The notes: generated from the letters alone by a model not told the origin. A stretch of DNA of 64,000 bases from Hirsutella rhossiliensis (GCF_020360975.1 NW_025408677.1:2170001-2234000), one strand, 5' to 3'. Counted from the stretch's first letter, positions 1 through 11,954 are shown. Numbers and translations are program-made.

Positions 1-937
1 CCACCGCCTCGTCGTCGTCGTCGCCATCGCTCTCTTGGCCTGTGGCTGGGTCTGCGGTGCCGAGGTCGGGGAGGAGGGTTCGCAGCGAGACGGAGAGGGA
101 GCGCAGGGCCTGGAGCTGGGAGAGGGCAAACTCCGTCGTCGTGGTTATGGGCTGCTCGCTGCCGCCGTCGGTGAGGTTGCCCTTGTCGCCGAGGAAGCCA
201 AAGGGGCTGGGTTGGAGCTCGTCCCGCGCCCCTCGGTCTTCCTTTTTTACGTCCCCTTCTCCTTCCGCCTGGTCGCGCAGGCCCAGAAGAGCCTTGAGCT
301 TGCGCAGCAGAGCGTCGTTGCGTACTCTTTCGGCCTCGAGCGCGACGTGCAGCTTCTGGCTGGCCTGGAGGCGGCGGCGAAGGGCCGTCACCGACTCGAC
401 CGTCGGCCGATCCACCTGATGTTGGGGACTGTGCGACGAGGCCAGGGGTAAGTCCAGCCCGTCGTAGTGTGCAAGGCGCATGTAGGGCCGATCCTGAGGG
501 CGGACGGTGAGAATGTTGCGCATGGTGTAGAGCTCAAAGAGGTCAAAGTTTTTGTCGATGGAGGCGTTGAGCAGCGTCTCGAGCTGGTGGGTGCCGTTTT
601 CGATTTCGCGCTTGGCCGCGGCGGCCGCGTCGTCGTCGTCGGCGGGGGTGGCATCGCCATTGCGACGGGACTTTTGGGGGAAGCCGAGCTTGTTTGGGGG
701 GATGGAGAGTAGCAGGCGCTCGACTGAGTCGAGAGCGCGGTCGGCGAGGACGTTGACGGTGTTTATGATGTCGTCGAGGAGGGACTGCTCGGGAAGAGAG
801 AAGCAAGCGTTAGCCGAGGGAGAGACAAAGTCGGGAGATTGATGGCGGGGCCGGGGAGGGGAAGGGCGACGTACAACGGGAGGATAGCTAAAGTGCTCAG
901 TCAGGAGCTCATAGTCGGAGCTGTTTGAGGCAGACAT
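1..937 (-). CDS. MTW1: Kinetochore MIND-complex subunit Mtw1/Mis12 (3' end outside window)
   Basis: This is the Mis12-family subunit of the MIND/Mis12 complex, which links inner kinetochore chromatin to the outer Ndc80 complex at the centromere. Exons are 937-875 and 784 to beyond base 1; the first exon is exactly 21 codons. The start MSASNSSDYELLTEHFSYPP joins to SLLDDIINTVNVLADRALDS, which is the family's N-terminal signature. A central block reading FELYTMRNILTV and a coiled-coil-like run rich in R, L and E (ALRRRLQASQKLHVALEAER) follow. The reading frame is still open at the window edge, so the C-terminus is not seen. A tandem ACGCG element lies about 50 bases upstream of the ATG. Family assignment is by recognised sequence pattern; the symbol follows the yeast name. 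Confidence 0.88.
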   Translation of the reverse strand, partial: MSASNSSDYELLTEHFSYPPVVRRPSPPRPRHQSPDFVSPSANACFSLPEQSLLDDIINTVNVLADRALDSVERLLLSIPPNKLGFPQKSRRNGDATPADDDDAAAAAKREIENGTHQLETLLNASIDKNFDLFELYTMRNILTVRPQDRPYMRLAHYDGLDLPLASSHSPQHQVDRPTVESVTALRRRLQASQKLHVALEAERVRNDALLRKLKALLGLRDQAEGEGDVKKEDRGARDELQPSPFGFLGDKGNLTDGGSEQPITTTTEFALSQLQALRSLSVSLRTLLPDLGTADPATGQESDGDDDDEAV

Positions 938-1730
938 GGAAGGAAGAAGACGAGGTTGATGGTCGCCGTCGCGCCGAGGGAGACGCGACGCGTTGTGTAG
1001 ATGAGAATCGTGATGGACGGATGAACAGGACGGGATCGGATGGAGGCAGCCTCAAGTCGAAGGGACGTGATAGCTCGGTCGGGCTGGGGCGGTGACGGCT
1101 GAAGGTTCGCGAGCCAGTGAGGGAGATGGGATGAGACTGCTGGATCCCGTGTCGTCGCCAACAAGAGACGAGGCCATCCATCAACAGCTTCGAGGTACAA
1201 AGTACTTGGGTTCACTGAAAATCCTTAGGTAATCCAGGAGTTCGGTCCTAATTCGGAAAGTCGGCTTAGCACGTGACTTATCATGTGATGACCCGTCCTT
1301 GGTTCCGACCGATGCTGGCACTCTCAACCAGAGCTTGTGAAGCAGTCGCATCCATCTGGCTCGGCATACACGAGCGCCAGGAGATGATGTATCCAACGCT
1401 CAACGTGTCGATGCAGGCTGCAGCCCACAGCCGCCACCGCCTCCAAAGGCTGGGCGACTTCACGGAAAGCGTTGATGGGCGATGCATTGGGCACTGCAGG
1501 GCATGACTCTGCTGGCCGAGGCCTCTCGCCATCGGACCCTCATCTCGATGCAACTCCTGGCCGTGTCATGTGGCAGAAGCAATGCCGACCGCAGTACCAG
1601 CTCACACACTTGCCCTGTCCTTATACGCAAGGCTTACAAGTCTGTTTAAAAATGGCGGTGTATCCCGTTGACGTTGAAGCACATCCACGTCGGCACCCAT
1701 CGGATGCAGTCTTTGCCTCTCCTCGTCGCC
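938..1730. other. Divergent intergenic region, MTW1 / P450
   Basis: The spacer lies between two divergently transcribed genes. It holds an ACGCGT hexamer at 988-993 and a CACGTG hexamer at 1270-1275. I see no supportable coding region or RNA gene; the short open frames here lack homology-like features. Confidence 0.6.
988..993. promoter_or_regulatory. MCB-like element (ACGCGT) upstream of MTW1
   Basis: ACGCGT, preceded directly by another ACGCG (983-987 region), sits about 51 bases upstream of the MTW1 start codon. In yeasts the MBF complex binds ACGCGT in G1/S genes. The hexamer is expected by chance every few kilobases in this GC-rich DNA, so only its position gives it weight. Confidence 0.35.
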
Positions 1731-3507
1731 ATGATTTTCGACTATTACACCCAGTTGACGAGTAATGCGGGAAGCGGCAGCCTTGTTGCCGCCGCCGCCG
1801 TCGTGGTATGACGATGCTTGCTGCGCTTCAATCTGGCACAGACTCTGAGCGGCTAATATCCAACTCGCAACAGCTTGTGCTCTACTGGATACAACACGTC
1901 ACCTACAACCTCTACTTCCATCCGCTTCGCCAGTTTCCGGGGCCACTCCTGCATCGCGCCACATGCTTGCCCTTTCTGTACCACCTCTTCCGTGGCAGCC
2001 TGGTCTTCCATGTCAAGCATCTCCACGACCAGTACGGCCCAGTCGTCCGCGTCGCCTACAACGATCTCGCCTTCACTGACCCGCGGGCATGGGAAGAAAT
2101 TTACAATCGTGAATCAGGCCGTTCTAGTGGAAGCGACGAGATGACTAAGTCGACACATTTTTATCACGATTTGGTGGTCAGCCCCCAGATATTTACTGAG
2201 ACCGCGCACAACCACGTATTGACTCGACGTCGACTGGCACCTGGCTTTAGTCTTCAAAATCAAGACTCCATCATCAAGGGATATGTGGACGTCTTCACGA
2301 GAAAGCTGCGCGAGCAGTGCGCCACAGAGGGAGTCGATACACCCGAGACCAAGTGCCAAGTCGTCATCACGGACTGGTATAACTGGCTCGCCTTCGACGT
2401 CGTGTGTGACTTGGTTCTTGGAAACCCTTTCGGCTGTCTGGAAACTACCCGTAACCACCCTATGCTCGCGTTGGTTTACCAGATGTTCAAGTTTTTTTCT
2501 CTTGCCCAGGCCCTGAAGTACCTCAAAATCGACTGGATTATCATGCCTTTCGTCGGGCTGGTGAGGTTATGCATCAAGATAGTCGCTTCTCCCCTCGTGA
2601 ACAAGATGACGAAATCTGTGGATAAGCGCTTCGGCCGGGGTAATGCCATGGTCCTCAGGCTCTTGAACGAAGACGGCTCGGTATGATACCACAGTCGCGA
2701 GGCAAAACTCCCAGGCTTGATGCCGCAAACTGACAGTTTTCTTGTCGGTTCCGGATCAAGCAACCCGACTTGGAATACGCCATCAGCAATGCTGGAGTGG
2801 TCATCGCCTCCGGAACGGAAACGCTATCGGCGCTGCTGTCTGGCATCACCTACCTTCTGCTGCAGAACCCAAACGCCTTGCAAAGGCTGGTGGACGAGGT
2901 GCGTTCGACTTTCAAATCGGACGCGGAAATCACAGTGCTCTCCGTGCAGCGGCTGCCGTACCTTCGAGCCTGTATCAATGAAGCCCTTCGCCGGTACCCG
3001 CCGGTCCCCGTCGGCCTACCGCGGGTCGTCCCCAAGGGCGGCGCAAGCATTGCAGGGCATGACATTCCACAAAATGTTGGTGGATGAGCTGGATCTCTTT
3101 TTCGGAGCGTGCTGACTTTGCTTCCAAGACCAACGTCGCCTGCTGGCACTACGCAGTCTATCATTCCGGGGACAACTGGTCTGATCCATATAGCTACGAG
3201 CCTGAGCGCTTCCTGGGCGCCAATGGAAAGCCGGGCGACCGTCTGGAATCGCACCGGCCCTTCTCAGCTGGAACGAGGAACTGCCTCGGCAAGAGGTGAG
3301 TAGGACCAGATGAGCCCGTCGCCGAAAAGTGTCGAGCTGAGGGAAATGAATAGCTTTGGGCCCGCTGTGGCGCGCTTGGCCCTAGCACGCACCCTTTTCA
3401 GCTTTGACATGACCCTTGCCGAACCCAAATCCGAGTGGCTGGACCAGAAAACGTATACTGTATGGATGAAAAACGACCTGAGAGTCCACCTTGCACCAAG
3501 GCTATAG
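1731..3507 (+). CDS. Cytochrome P450 monooxygenase (CYP65 / isotrichodermin C-15 hydroxylase-like)
   Basis: A microsomal heme-thiolate monooxygenase. My model has five exons, 1731-1805, 1874-2680, 2737-3075, 3129-3295 and 3354-3507, giving 513 residues, the usual family length. The upstream start at 1731 supplies a membrane anchor (SLVAAAAVVLVLYW across the first join) followed by the proline hinge FPGP. Key motifs are the I-helix ASGTET (318-323), ExxR at E376-R379, PERF at 432-435 and the heme loop FSAGTRNCLG with C459. The family resembles trichothecene-type C-15 hydroxylases, but no other secondary-metabolite gene is nearby, so the substrate is unknown. The stretch around the second join (about residues 285-305) is shorter than usual and the third donor is GTTGGT, so those joins are least certain. 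It could be a catabolic or detoxifying enzyme. Confidence 0.87.
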
Positions 3508-3904
3508 AATCTTGGCTACCTGAGGAGAAACACCCTTTCGCGTAAAGACCAAGTTCACGGCTCGGCTTGCAATATAAATCATGTACGTTTTACGTGGAAT
3601 TTTTAAGTACATGCGAGAATTGAAATACTCCTGAGATGTGAAGAGAGTATGTGGATTATGAAGCAAGTTATAATCTAGATACCATCCTACCACGTATTAC
3701 TATAGGCCTTTTTTTCACAGTACATACCTACCAAGGTACACGCAGCAAAATACTTGGTTATACCGGGTACCTATAGTTTGCATCCGCACTTTGTAGGTAG
3801 GTAGTTCTGACAACAGAGCGGGTCTCCCAAATCCCTCCATTCCCCTGCAGACATAACCACCGAGGCAGACAACGACCCGCCAACGGGCAAACGCCAAAGG
3901 GACA
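3508..3904. other. Intergenic spacer with TAC/GTA-rich words
   Basis: AT-richer 3' flank of the P450 followed by TACCTACC and GTAGGTAGGTAG words near 3725-3805. No gene is seen. Confidence 0.5.
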
Positions 3905-5163
3905 ATGTCAAACCTCAAAGACTTTGTCAAGAATGGATGGCATCCCGAGAAGGAGGGCACGACGCTCAGGGGCCAGGTGGTGCGTTCTTCAATCCCCCAT
4001 CCAATTCCCGTCGCCCGTCCGAGCCACTCACGCGCCTGCCGCAGTCGAGCCTAATGGGCCGCAACAAAGACTCGTCGTCGTCGCCGCCGGCGAACCGTGC
4101 CGACCACGTCTCCCGTCCCCTCTCCGACCTCAAGGACCCTTCGGGCTTTGCCCCACCCCCGCGACGCACCGGCTCCGGCCTTGCCCAACCGCCGCCGCCG
4201 CCGCCGCCGTCTTCGACCGCCGCCCGCAGGCCCGTCGCTGCCTCGGCCGCGCAGCGCGACCAGTCGCCGGAGACGCAGCTGGCGACGCAGCCGAGCCGAC
4301 CGTACCAGGTGAACACGACCGGGCTCAGGACCGATCATCTGCCCCCGCCGCCCGGCCGGAGAGATGGCGCAGACGGCAGAGCAAGCCCTGCGGCCTCGTA
4401 CGCTGGTGCCCCGGCGACCAAGCCCGCGCCGCCGAGCCTCCCTCCGCGACTGCCCCCGAGGGGAGCCAGGCACAGCCCCCCGCCGCCGCCAAGCGCCGGC
4501 TCGTCCCACTCGCCCGACCGCTACCTGAACCAGGGGGCCGTCACCAGGCTGGGCGCTGCCGGCGTGTCGGTGCCGGGGCTTGGCATCGGACGCCCCAGCC
4601 CCAGTGCCTCGCCTCCCCCCCCGAGATCCGCCGCGGCAGTCGGGACCAAAAGCGGCGGGGGCGGCTTCGGCTCACGCCTGAATGGGCTCCAGGATAAGTT
4701 CTCCACGCTGGGCATGCCGTCGGACTCCTCAGCCACGCCTCCTCCGAGCCAAGGCACGACGTGGGCACAGAAGCAGGCGACGCTCAAGACGGCCTCGGCC
4801 TTTCACAAGAATCCCTCGTCGGTGTCGTTGTCCGACGCCAAAGCCGCCGCCAGCACGGCCAACAACTTTAGACAGCGGCACGGGGACCAGGTCGAGGCTG
4901 GCATCAAGCGCACAAACAACCTCAACCACAAATACGGCGTCATGGACAAGGTCGGGGCCTATGTGAACAAGCAGCAGACTACGACCGAGGATTCTGGCTC
5001 GCCGGCGACGGGTCCTGGTTTACCGGGGAAGAAGAAGCCGCCCCCGCCCCCGCCGCCCAAGAAGAAGCCCGGGGTTGACGGCTCGACCCAGTCTCTTGTT
5101 GTCGGCGGAAGCGACGACAGTGCACCGCCGCCAATTCCCATGTCTACCAGGCCAGCATTCTGA
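3905..5163 (+). CDS. Proline-rich, SH3-ligand-like cytoplasmic protein (possibly Aim3-like)
   Basis: Exons 3905-3979 and 4045-5163 give 397 residues. The first exon encodes MSNLKDFVKNGWHPEKEGTT, a short conserved-looking head that no open frame would show without splicing; the donor could instead be three bases earlier. The rest is low complexity, with polyproline runs (PPPPPPP near residue 80 and again near the C-terminus before KKKP), typical SH3 or profilin ligands. A non-repetitive patch follows (SRLNGLQDKFSTLGM, then TLKTASAFHKNPSSVSLSDAKAAASTANNFRQRHG). The composition suggests an actin or cortical-patch scaffold, but this is inference; I do not recognise a catalytic domain. The product ends STRPAF. 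Confidence 0.75.
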
Positions 5164-5431
5164 AGGACAATCTGTCGGAACGTCTCCTACTTGGCCAATC
5201 GTCTCCGCGCGCGCACATGCATGGCTGTACCCTCTAATCGGGCTTGAGCGCGGTGGTCAGGAGCGGCAACTGTCTCCCTCCTTGTCTCTTTTTTTTACGC
5301 TCATCTTGCTAAAGTGGGCTGTGAGATGCGCCTGGCGCTCGCGGGGGAAAGCAGACAACGTGTGGCATTTTCTAAAACCATCGCCCCAACAAATCAGAGG
5401 CATATGCAAGATTCGACCAAGAGCATATGCC

Positions 5432-6383
5432 TTACACCTTCATCTCGGTGAGGCCATGCTTCCAGACAATGATGTATGGGGTAACACCGTCCTCGCGGTA
5501 GTTGAGGAGGACAACGCTGGCCATGTACATGAGCACGCGTTCTTATGGCGAGGCAAAAGGCAGAGGGTTGAGACTTACAGGCCGTCGGGGTTCATGGACT
5601 CGCCGGTGTAGAACTCAAAGTCCTTGAAGTTGGGAAGTAGCTTCTCCTTGACATAGGTCTGGGCACCCTTTTCAAAGGCGGTGATGGTCTCGGCGGGGGC
5701 TTTCTTCTCCTGGAGCGCGGCCTTGACAGCCTTCATGTAGCCTGAGAAGAGCATGGCGACGTTAGCGGCGCTGGGGCGCCTGGAGATGTGTAGCCATGGG
5801 TTGGTGTCGCACCTTTGAGGTAGGCGAGGTAGCCCTTCTTGTCGAACGAGGTAGACTGGAGGCGGAAGGAGTGGACAATGTTATTGACCTTGATATCCGC
5901 ATCCTCAGTAGCCTCGTCATCGCCACCCTCGGCGGAAGCGTTGGCACCGGTGTCTAGAGAGCGGGGAGCCTCAGGGTCAGCGCCAGGGGAAAAGGACAAG
6001 CAGGCGCGAAGGGGCAAGTGCAAAGAGCACGCGGCGTGAGAGACGAGTGTTGCATCGCATCGCGTGACTCGAGGGCGGACAGTCGTGCGTGCCTGGCAGA
6101 GCCAACATGGAAGATTGGATATGCGACATACTGACTTGGACGGCACCCTCGGTGATCATGGCGCAGTCGGCCTCGTAGACGATGCCGTCGATCTCCGTGA
6201 GGTCGTACGAGTCGGAGATGACCTCGTCGCCGGTGAGGATGTCCTATTTGGAGGACATGTGTCAGTATTCCGCGGAATACGTCGAAGCGAACGACGGACA
6301 AGGACGAAGCCGCGGGGAAAATAGGCCACGGCGGGGTAAACAGAGGGGCGGGGGCGAGGTTGCGTTACCTTGTAGATGATCAT
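5432..6383 (-). CDS. TMA19: Translationally controlled tumour protein homologue (TCTP/Tma19)
   Basis: Small, abundant, ribosome-associated cytoplasmic protein with growth and stress roles. Five exons (6383-6369, 6243-6132, 5953-5813, 5741-5579, 5516-5432) give 171 residues, the family size. It starts [20 protein letters not shown] and contains the TCTP core ([20 protein letters not shown], then [13 protein letters not shown] and [20 protein letters not shown]). The first coding exon is only 15 bases (MIIYK). Four introns in a gene this small, all early or evenly spaced, match highly expressed fungal genes. It converges on the proline-rich gene, with 268 bases between stops. Confidence 0.96.
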
Positions 6384-7923
6384 GGTGACGGCTTTACAAC
6401 AAAGGCGATGGAGGAGAGGAGACTGGCGACGGAGAGGCAAAGAATCTGCGTGAGTGGAGATGAGAGACGGAGAGACGATGGCGGGTAGGAGAGAGGGAGA
6501 GGGAGAGAGGAGTGGAAAAAAGTGTGGTATAGCAGTGGGATGAGGGGCGGCATGGATGGTGGGGGGTTACTTTTTTTTTACCTTTCAATTGTTAGGCGCC
6601 TTTATTTGTACTGCTACTGTCGACTGGCGGGCTTCCGGTGGCATGTGTGAGGGCTGATGGCGGAGTAGAGGCGTGAGCTAGGTACCTATACCTTCAAGAC
6701 CAGGCCACCAACCACCAGTACCAAAAAGGGATTGTCTATGGAGGATTTACTGGGGAGAAATTCATCATGGTGACAGGACGTATATGAATGCGAATTTTAG
6801 TACGTTTTTCTGGGCGGACTCTGGAGAGTGGAGGCGGGCAAAGTCGAGAGTCGTCTCGGCCGTCTCCTTGGCCCGGCTACCTTACCTATGTGGTGGCTGG
6901 CTTACTAAGGAGGGTGCGATGATGTCTGCGGCGCGTGCATAGAAATGCCTCTCACCACGGCAACTCGTACCGACGGCACTCGTCTACACGTGCATATGCG
7001 CGCTCGCGTCCCATATACGCGTACCCAAGGAGCAGAGAGTACCTAGTGGTGAATGGGTGGCCTGATGTCGCGCGTGATGTCGTCGAGCCGGGACACTTGG
7101 CAGCCGAGATTGATAAGAGATCGGAGAAAAAAGGAGGAGCAGAATTCAGGAACGGAAAAATCAATGCAAAGAAAGGTTCCCCAGAAAAGACGAGGCAAAA
7201 AGGTAAAACAACAAACCAAACCAAAGGCAAAAAGGCAAGAAAAGGGGGTCCTCCGCCAACTCGCAAAAGCAACCAGAAACCGCCCTGTATTTTTCAACCA
7301 CGCGTCCCTACTGTCCACTGTAAAGTACGCCGTACAGTACCTCGGGGCGCTTGCCGGCCTGGCTCCACCGGCTCCATAGACCCCAAATCCGAGCCTCCGA
7401 TACTGCCGCGACATACGACGACGCCACACAGAAAGACGCCGCCACTCCTCCCCTAAATTCGTCCCAATTCCTTTTCATCCTCGTCCTCTCACCCTCGTCC
7501 TCCCACTTCTCCGCCTCCTTTTGCCCTTCTCACTCATCGTCATTCCCTTTCCCCGTTGGCCCTCACTTTCCCTCGTCGCCTTGACTCTTGCTCTCCTCCC
7601 TTGCCTTTCCCTCGGTCCGTTTGCGTCGCCCGCGTCATCTATCCTCCTTGTCCCGACGACTTTATCGACTATCCTCGCCCGAGACGCTCAATCGACGGCT
7701 GTTACCTCACGCGTCTTCGCACCGATATCGTCCCGTTACACTGCCGTCGTCACTGCCATTGACAGGCAGCCCGCTCCTTGCCCGCTCCTTAGTCGACCAA
7801 CGCGTCCAATCGGCCCAGCCGACGCCGCCGCCGCCTCGATTCCCCGGCCTGATCCGGCCTCCCCCACCAACGCAGCGGCGCATCGATCCACCGAACAAAC
7901 AAACACAGGCCAGAGGCGCCGTC
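6384..7923. other. Divergent promoter region TCTP / SUR2 with long pyrimidine-rich leader
   Basis: No gene is visible. The half nearest TCTP contains GA-rich DNA, which on the TCTP strand is CT-rich leader. The half nearest SUR2 is a CT-rich tract (7441-7625) typical of fungal 5' leaders. An open frame in phase with SUR2 runs from ATG 7588 to the chosen start; see the SUR2 entry. Confidence 0.55.
7441..7625 (+). promoter_or_regulatory. CT-rich 5' leader/promoter tract of SUR2
   Basis: A run of almost pure C and T interrupted by short TCGTC units. Such tracts precede transcription start sites in filamentous fungi. The exact start site cannot be read from sequence. Confidence 0.45.
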
Positions 7924-9123
7924 ATGGTCAACCAAACGTCTCCTGGCCCCTCTGCAGCTTTCTCCTTGCTATCCGCCGCCATGGCCAACCAGAGCCTCTT
8001 CGAATCGGCCCTGCCGTCCCTTCCTTCGTATAGCCTCGAACCCACGGGCGACGTCTTTGCCTGGATATCCGACTTCTGGCTCTCCCTCGTCCTGCCCGTC
8101 GTCGTCTACTGGGTCATGTCGCTGTCCTTCCACGTCGTCGATGTCCTCGACCTCTTCCCCCAGTACCGCCTCCACACCCCCGACGAAATCACCCGCCGCA
8201 ATCATGCCAGCCGCTACGAGGTCGCCCGCGACGTTGTCGTCCAGCAGCTCATCCAGGTCGTCACCGGCGCCGCCCTCGCCATGACGGAACCCCCCGAGAT
8301 GTTCGGCAAGGCCGAGTACGATGTCGCTGTCTGGGCCACCCGCCTTCGTCTCGCTCAGCGTGCCCTGCCTAGCCTGCTCGGCCTGCTCGGCCTCAATGCC
8401 TCGGCCATCTCCAAGAACATGTCCGCCTCGCATCCTCTGCTGGCCGGCGCCCTCGCTGGCGGCTACTATCCTTTCCTGGCCACCTCTGACGCCGCCGCCC
8501 CGGCCTTTGCCCCCTGGGAGCTCACGGCTGCCAAGCTCATCTACCACGTCCTGATCCCGGCCCTGCAGTTCTTTACTGCCATCTTCATCCTTGACACGTG
8601 GCAATACTTTCTCCATCGCCTCATGCACATGAACCGCTGGATGTACAGTAAGTCGAAGCGCGGCCGAACCGTCTTTTCCAGGTCTTGTCTGCGGCATCCC
8701 TGCTGACGTTGCTCTCCCCGTATAGCTACCTTTCACTCGAGGCACCACCGCCTCTACGTCCCCTATGCCTACGGCGCCCTGTACAACCATCCCATCGAGG
8801 GATTCCTGCTCGACACCCTCGGCGCTGGCATGGCCTTCAAGGTCACGGGCATGACGCTGCGCCAGGGCACCTGCTTCTTCACCTTCTCTACCATCAAGAC
8901 CATCGACGACCACTGCGGCTACGCCTTCCCCTGGGATCCCCTCCAGCTCATCACGAGCAACAATGCCGCCTACCACGACATCCACCATCAGACGTGGGGC
9001 ATCAAGGCCAATTTCTCGCAGCCCTTCTTCACCTTTTGGGACTCGTTGCTGGGCACCAAGTACAAGGGCAGCCGCGCGGACCGGCTCGCTGACAGGCAGC
9101 GTGCCTCCGCCAAGACGACATAG
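7924..9123 (+). CDS. SUR2: Sphinganine C4-hydroxylase (SUR2/BasA)
   Basis: ER membrane di-iron hydroxylase that converts dihydrosphingosine to phytosphingosine. Exons 7924-8647 and 8726-9123 give 373 residues. The fatty-acid hydroxylase histidine boxes are all present: HRLMH, HSRHHR just after the splice join, and HDIHHQ near the C-terminus. Hydrophobic segments include WLSLVLPVVVYWVMSLSF and LIYHVLIPALQFFTAIFIL. The LFPQYRLHTPDE motif is typical of the Sur2 branch rather than sterol desaturases. Three in-frame ATGs exist (7588, 7924, 7981). The 7981 start (MANQSLFESALPSLPSY) and the 7924 start (MVNQTS) both look like known family starts; I chose 7924. The extension from 7588 is Arg/Ser/Pro-rich leader-like sequence and is not trusted. 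Confidence 0.93.
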
Positions 9124-10715
9124 ACGACGGCCATAACTAGGCTATTTGGCAAACACCTCTTGTCCCAGTCCCGGGACCCCTGTATGATCTTATCCTCTCC
9201 ACCTATGTTGGGAAGACCTAATTACATTCGCTTTGTTTCTCGGCAACCCGGTCCGAGGCGGCAGCTTTTGGATGACGGCGTGGCCAAAACGACCCGAAGC
9301 CATACTAATAGCTCGTCACTTACATATCCTCTTCGGCTCTTCAGCGCCCCCCGCCCCTCCTCTCCTTCATGACGGACAGACCTGTCTAGGGCTCCGAGGG
9401 ATGCAGGGGCACTTTTTTCATGTGTACAATGTGCGCCTGGGGACTAGATTCCCTCTTTTGATGACTGGACTTATAGGTAGGGGTCTGGCTGGGATTGTGG
9501 CGTTGGGAGTAGAGAAACTCTGGAATCATGGTGGATGGACCAGCATCATACCTCATCTGCTTGCTCTCGCACCACAGATTGCACATGAGGCTTGCGGAGG
9601 CGATGCGACGGCTCTCTCAGATGCTCCACCCAAAGTGCTGCTGGCTTCGGGTCGCGCCAAACACACGAGGCTGCTTGGTGTCGGGCGGCTTGCGAGGGAA
9701 CCGCCGCGCAGACGAGCGGTCCAGAAGGGACGTCGTCTGTCGACTACATCTTGCTGTGCTGGAATGGGCTCGTCACTCGCTTTTGCCGATGGATGGCTTG
9801 CGAGAGAGCAGGTGAGAGAATGTGTGAGATGGGAGAATGGGAAAGGAAACAGATATTGGACGAAGCGTCGTCCACCAGCATGGCTTTGAGCAGAACCTCG
9901 CCATGGTAATATACATGACCTGAAACGGTCTCTCGCCTCTTTTCGCCCGTGCCCGGGAGGATCAGCGAGCGGTGGCACGACAGCTGCTTGGTATATGAGA
10001 CGCGGGCCGGCCTGCTCAGCCGCAGAGAAACTAGGCCGGGCTGAAGAGTCGAGGGTAACGGGCAGAGTCAAGCTTGTGTCCGGGACTCAAGTCAGCTCCA
10101 AGCCGACGGGAGCTAATTTCGCCGGCCGAGGCGATGAGAGCGTTGCACCTTGTGTCCTTGTAGTCCTTGTACAACGATGATTCTCTCTGTGTCTCTTGTT
10201 TCTTGGTGATTCCGCGCGGCGCGGCGCCATGGGCCAAATACATGTACATGTATGCGGTCACGCATTTACTTTGTGCGGATGCATGTGCATTGGGCGCATG
10301 TACCGGTATGCATGTATATGTGTGGGAGGAGGCAAAGACACGACGGCGGAACGGGAGAGAGAATGGCTGCTGGCCCGAGGAGCACGCAATATTGCAACGG
10401 GCCCGCACTCGCTTCGTGGAGAGGTGGCACGGGCCATTGCCATCGGGGTCGCCCGCATGGAGGAGAGATGAGCGAGTGGAGATGGAGAAGACCGCGTCTA
10501 GGCTTTGAAGTGACGGGCAGCGTCGGGAGCAGCAGCAGCATGGCGACCCGAGAGAAGGAGGGAGAGGCGGTCATACATATACACGCGTGTATAGCTCGGC
10601 AGCTGGCCGGCAGGGAGAGGAAGAGATTGGACGGGAGTCGCTCCCCTGTGGCCTACCGGTATGTGCGTGTCAGCTGCCACCGGTCATGACGCCTGCAGGC
10701 AGGCGGACGAGCATC

Positions 10716-10750
10716 GGGATACGGGGTACGGGATACGGGGTACGGGATAT
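10716..10750. repeat. Short tandem repeat, unit GGGATACGGGGTAC
   Basis: Two units of a 14-base repeat plus a partial third (GGGATAT), followed by GAGATATGAG. The unit itself is two near-copies of GGGATAC / GGGGTAC. Confidence 0.8.
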
Positions 10751-11954
10751 GAGATATGAGATGCTCGGGTCAGAGACGGGCAAGAGCACATGTACGACAA
10801 CGACATGTTTTGGTTTGTCGGGGGTAGTTGGGAAAAGGCCTCCACCTCTGTTCCTCTCTCGCTTGCTGCTGCCTTGTGGGAAAGGTGGTGACGTGGATGT
10901 GGCGGGCGCCAATGCCTGTCGAGCTGGAGCAAAAGAAGTGGCTGGCGTCTACTTCGTACTGTCGGTAAGTTCTTTGCTGCTGTGCAATGGATGGATGCCG
11001 TGCATGTGTGTGTAACGACAGCGTGTATCATACACACGTGCATGCATGCGTCCATCTACGAATACACGTCGGCTTGGCTCGTGTACGGATACAGGACTGT
11101 AGATAACTAATTGGCTGGAGCAGAGTCTTTCAAGAAGCTGAAAAGCCACATCCAGGAACTGCCAGGGGACATCTACACACATCTACGGATACAGACCAAC
11201 AGTAATTAATTACGTGGGATCCGTGGAAGAAGGAAGAGGGCAGCCTTGCCTACTTTTGGTCAATCCCCTACAGTAGTCTGCAGGCGGCATGATAAATACA
11301 GATTGCCCTGTAGCATCATCATTGGCTCGACGCCGCGGCGGGGGCCGGGCTGCAGCCCAATCAGCCGGGGACGGGAGCATGGGAACCAGAAGGGAAGTAT
11401 TCAAGAAGTCAGAAAAGGGGAAAAAAGAAAAAGGGGCGACGGCGAATCAACAATCTGTTTGGCAGGCGGGCCGCCGATGACCAGGGCCCTACAGCAGGCA
11501 AATCAACATTGAAATGAAGGGCCGTGCTGTTGTGCAACAAGGAAACAGATGCTGTCATGCTGCCGCTGTTTTCTGGGTCCTCGGGATCGCCCACAAAGCG
11601 GAGGCAGGTAGATGTGGGCGGCAGGCCCCCTTGTCAATCTCTTTCCCGTCCCCCAAGGCCCACAGCTCCAGCGTGTACTTTGTGGATACAGTACTCAGAT
11701 GCTACATGCACATGGCACGGGCTTGGTGCTCCGTCGATGACACATTAACGGGTCCTGCCCGTACCCGCATGTCGTGCCCCGGACACGGCTTGAGGCTGCC
11801 CTGCTTACTTAACCGCAAGTGATTGCCTACAGCAGGTCAATGTCAGGTGCCCGCCCGCGTCATGACGTCTTGGGACTCGTGGGCAGTTAGTTGGCTGATG
11901 ACTGCAAAGAGCTTACCGGAGCCAACGTGTACAGTACTGTCTTGTAAGAGTGCT

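Noticed and set aside
7969..8988. A 339-codon minus-strand open frame over SUR2
   Set aside because: Antisense shadow of the hydroxylase; product is Gly/Glu/Asp/Val-rich with no family.
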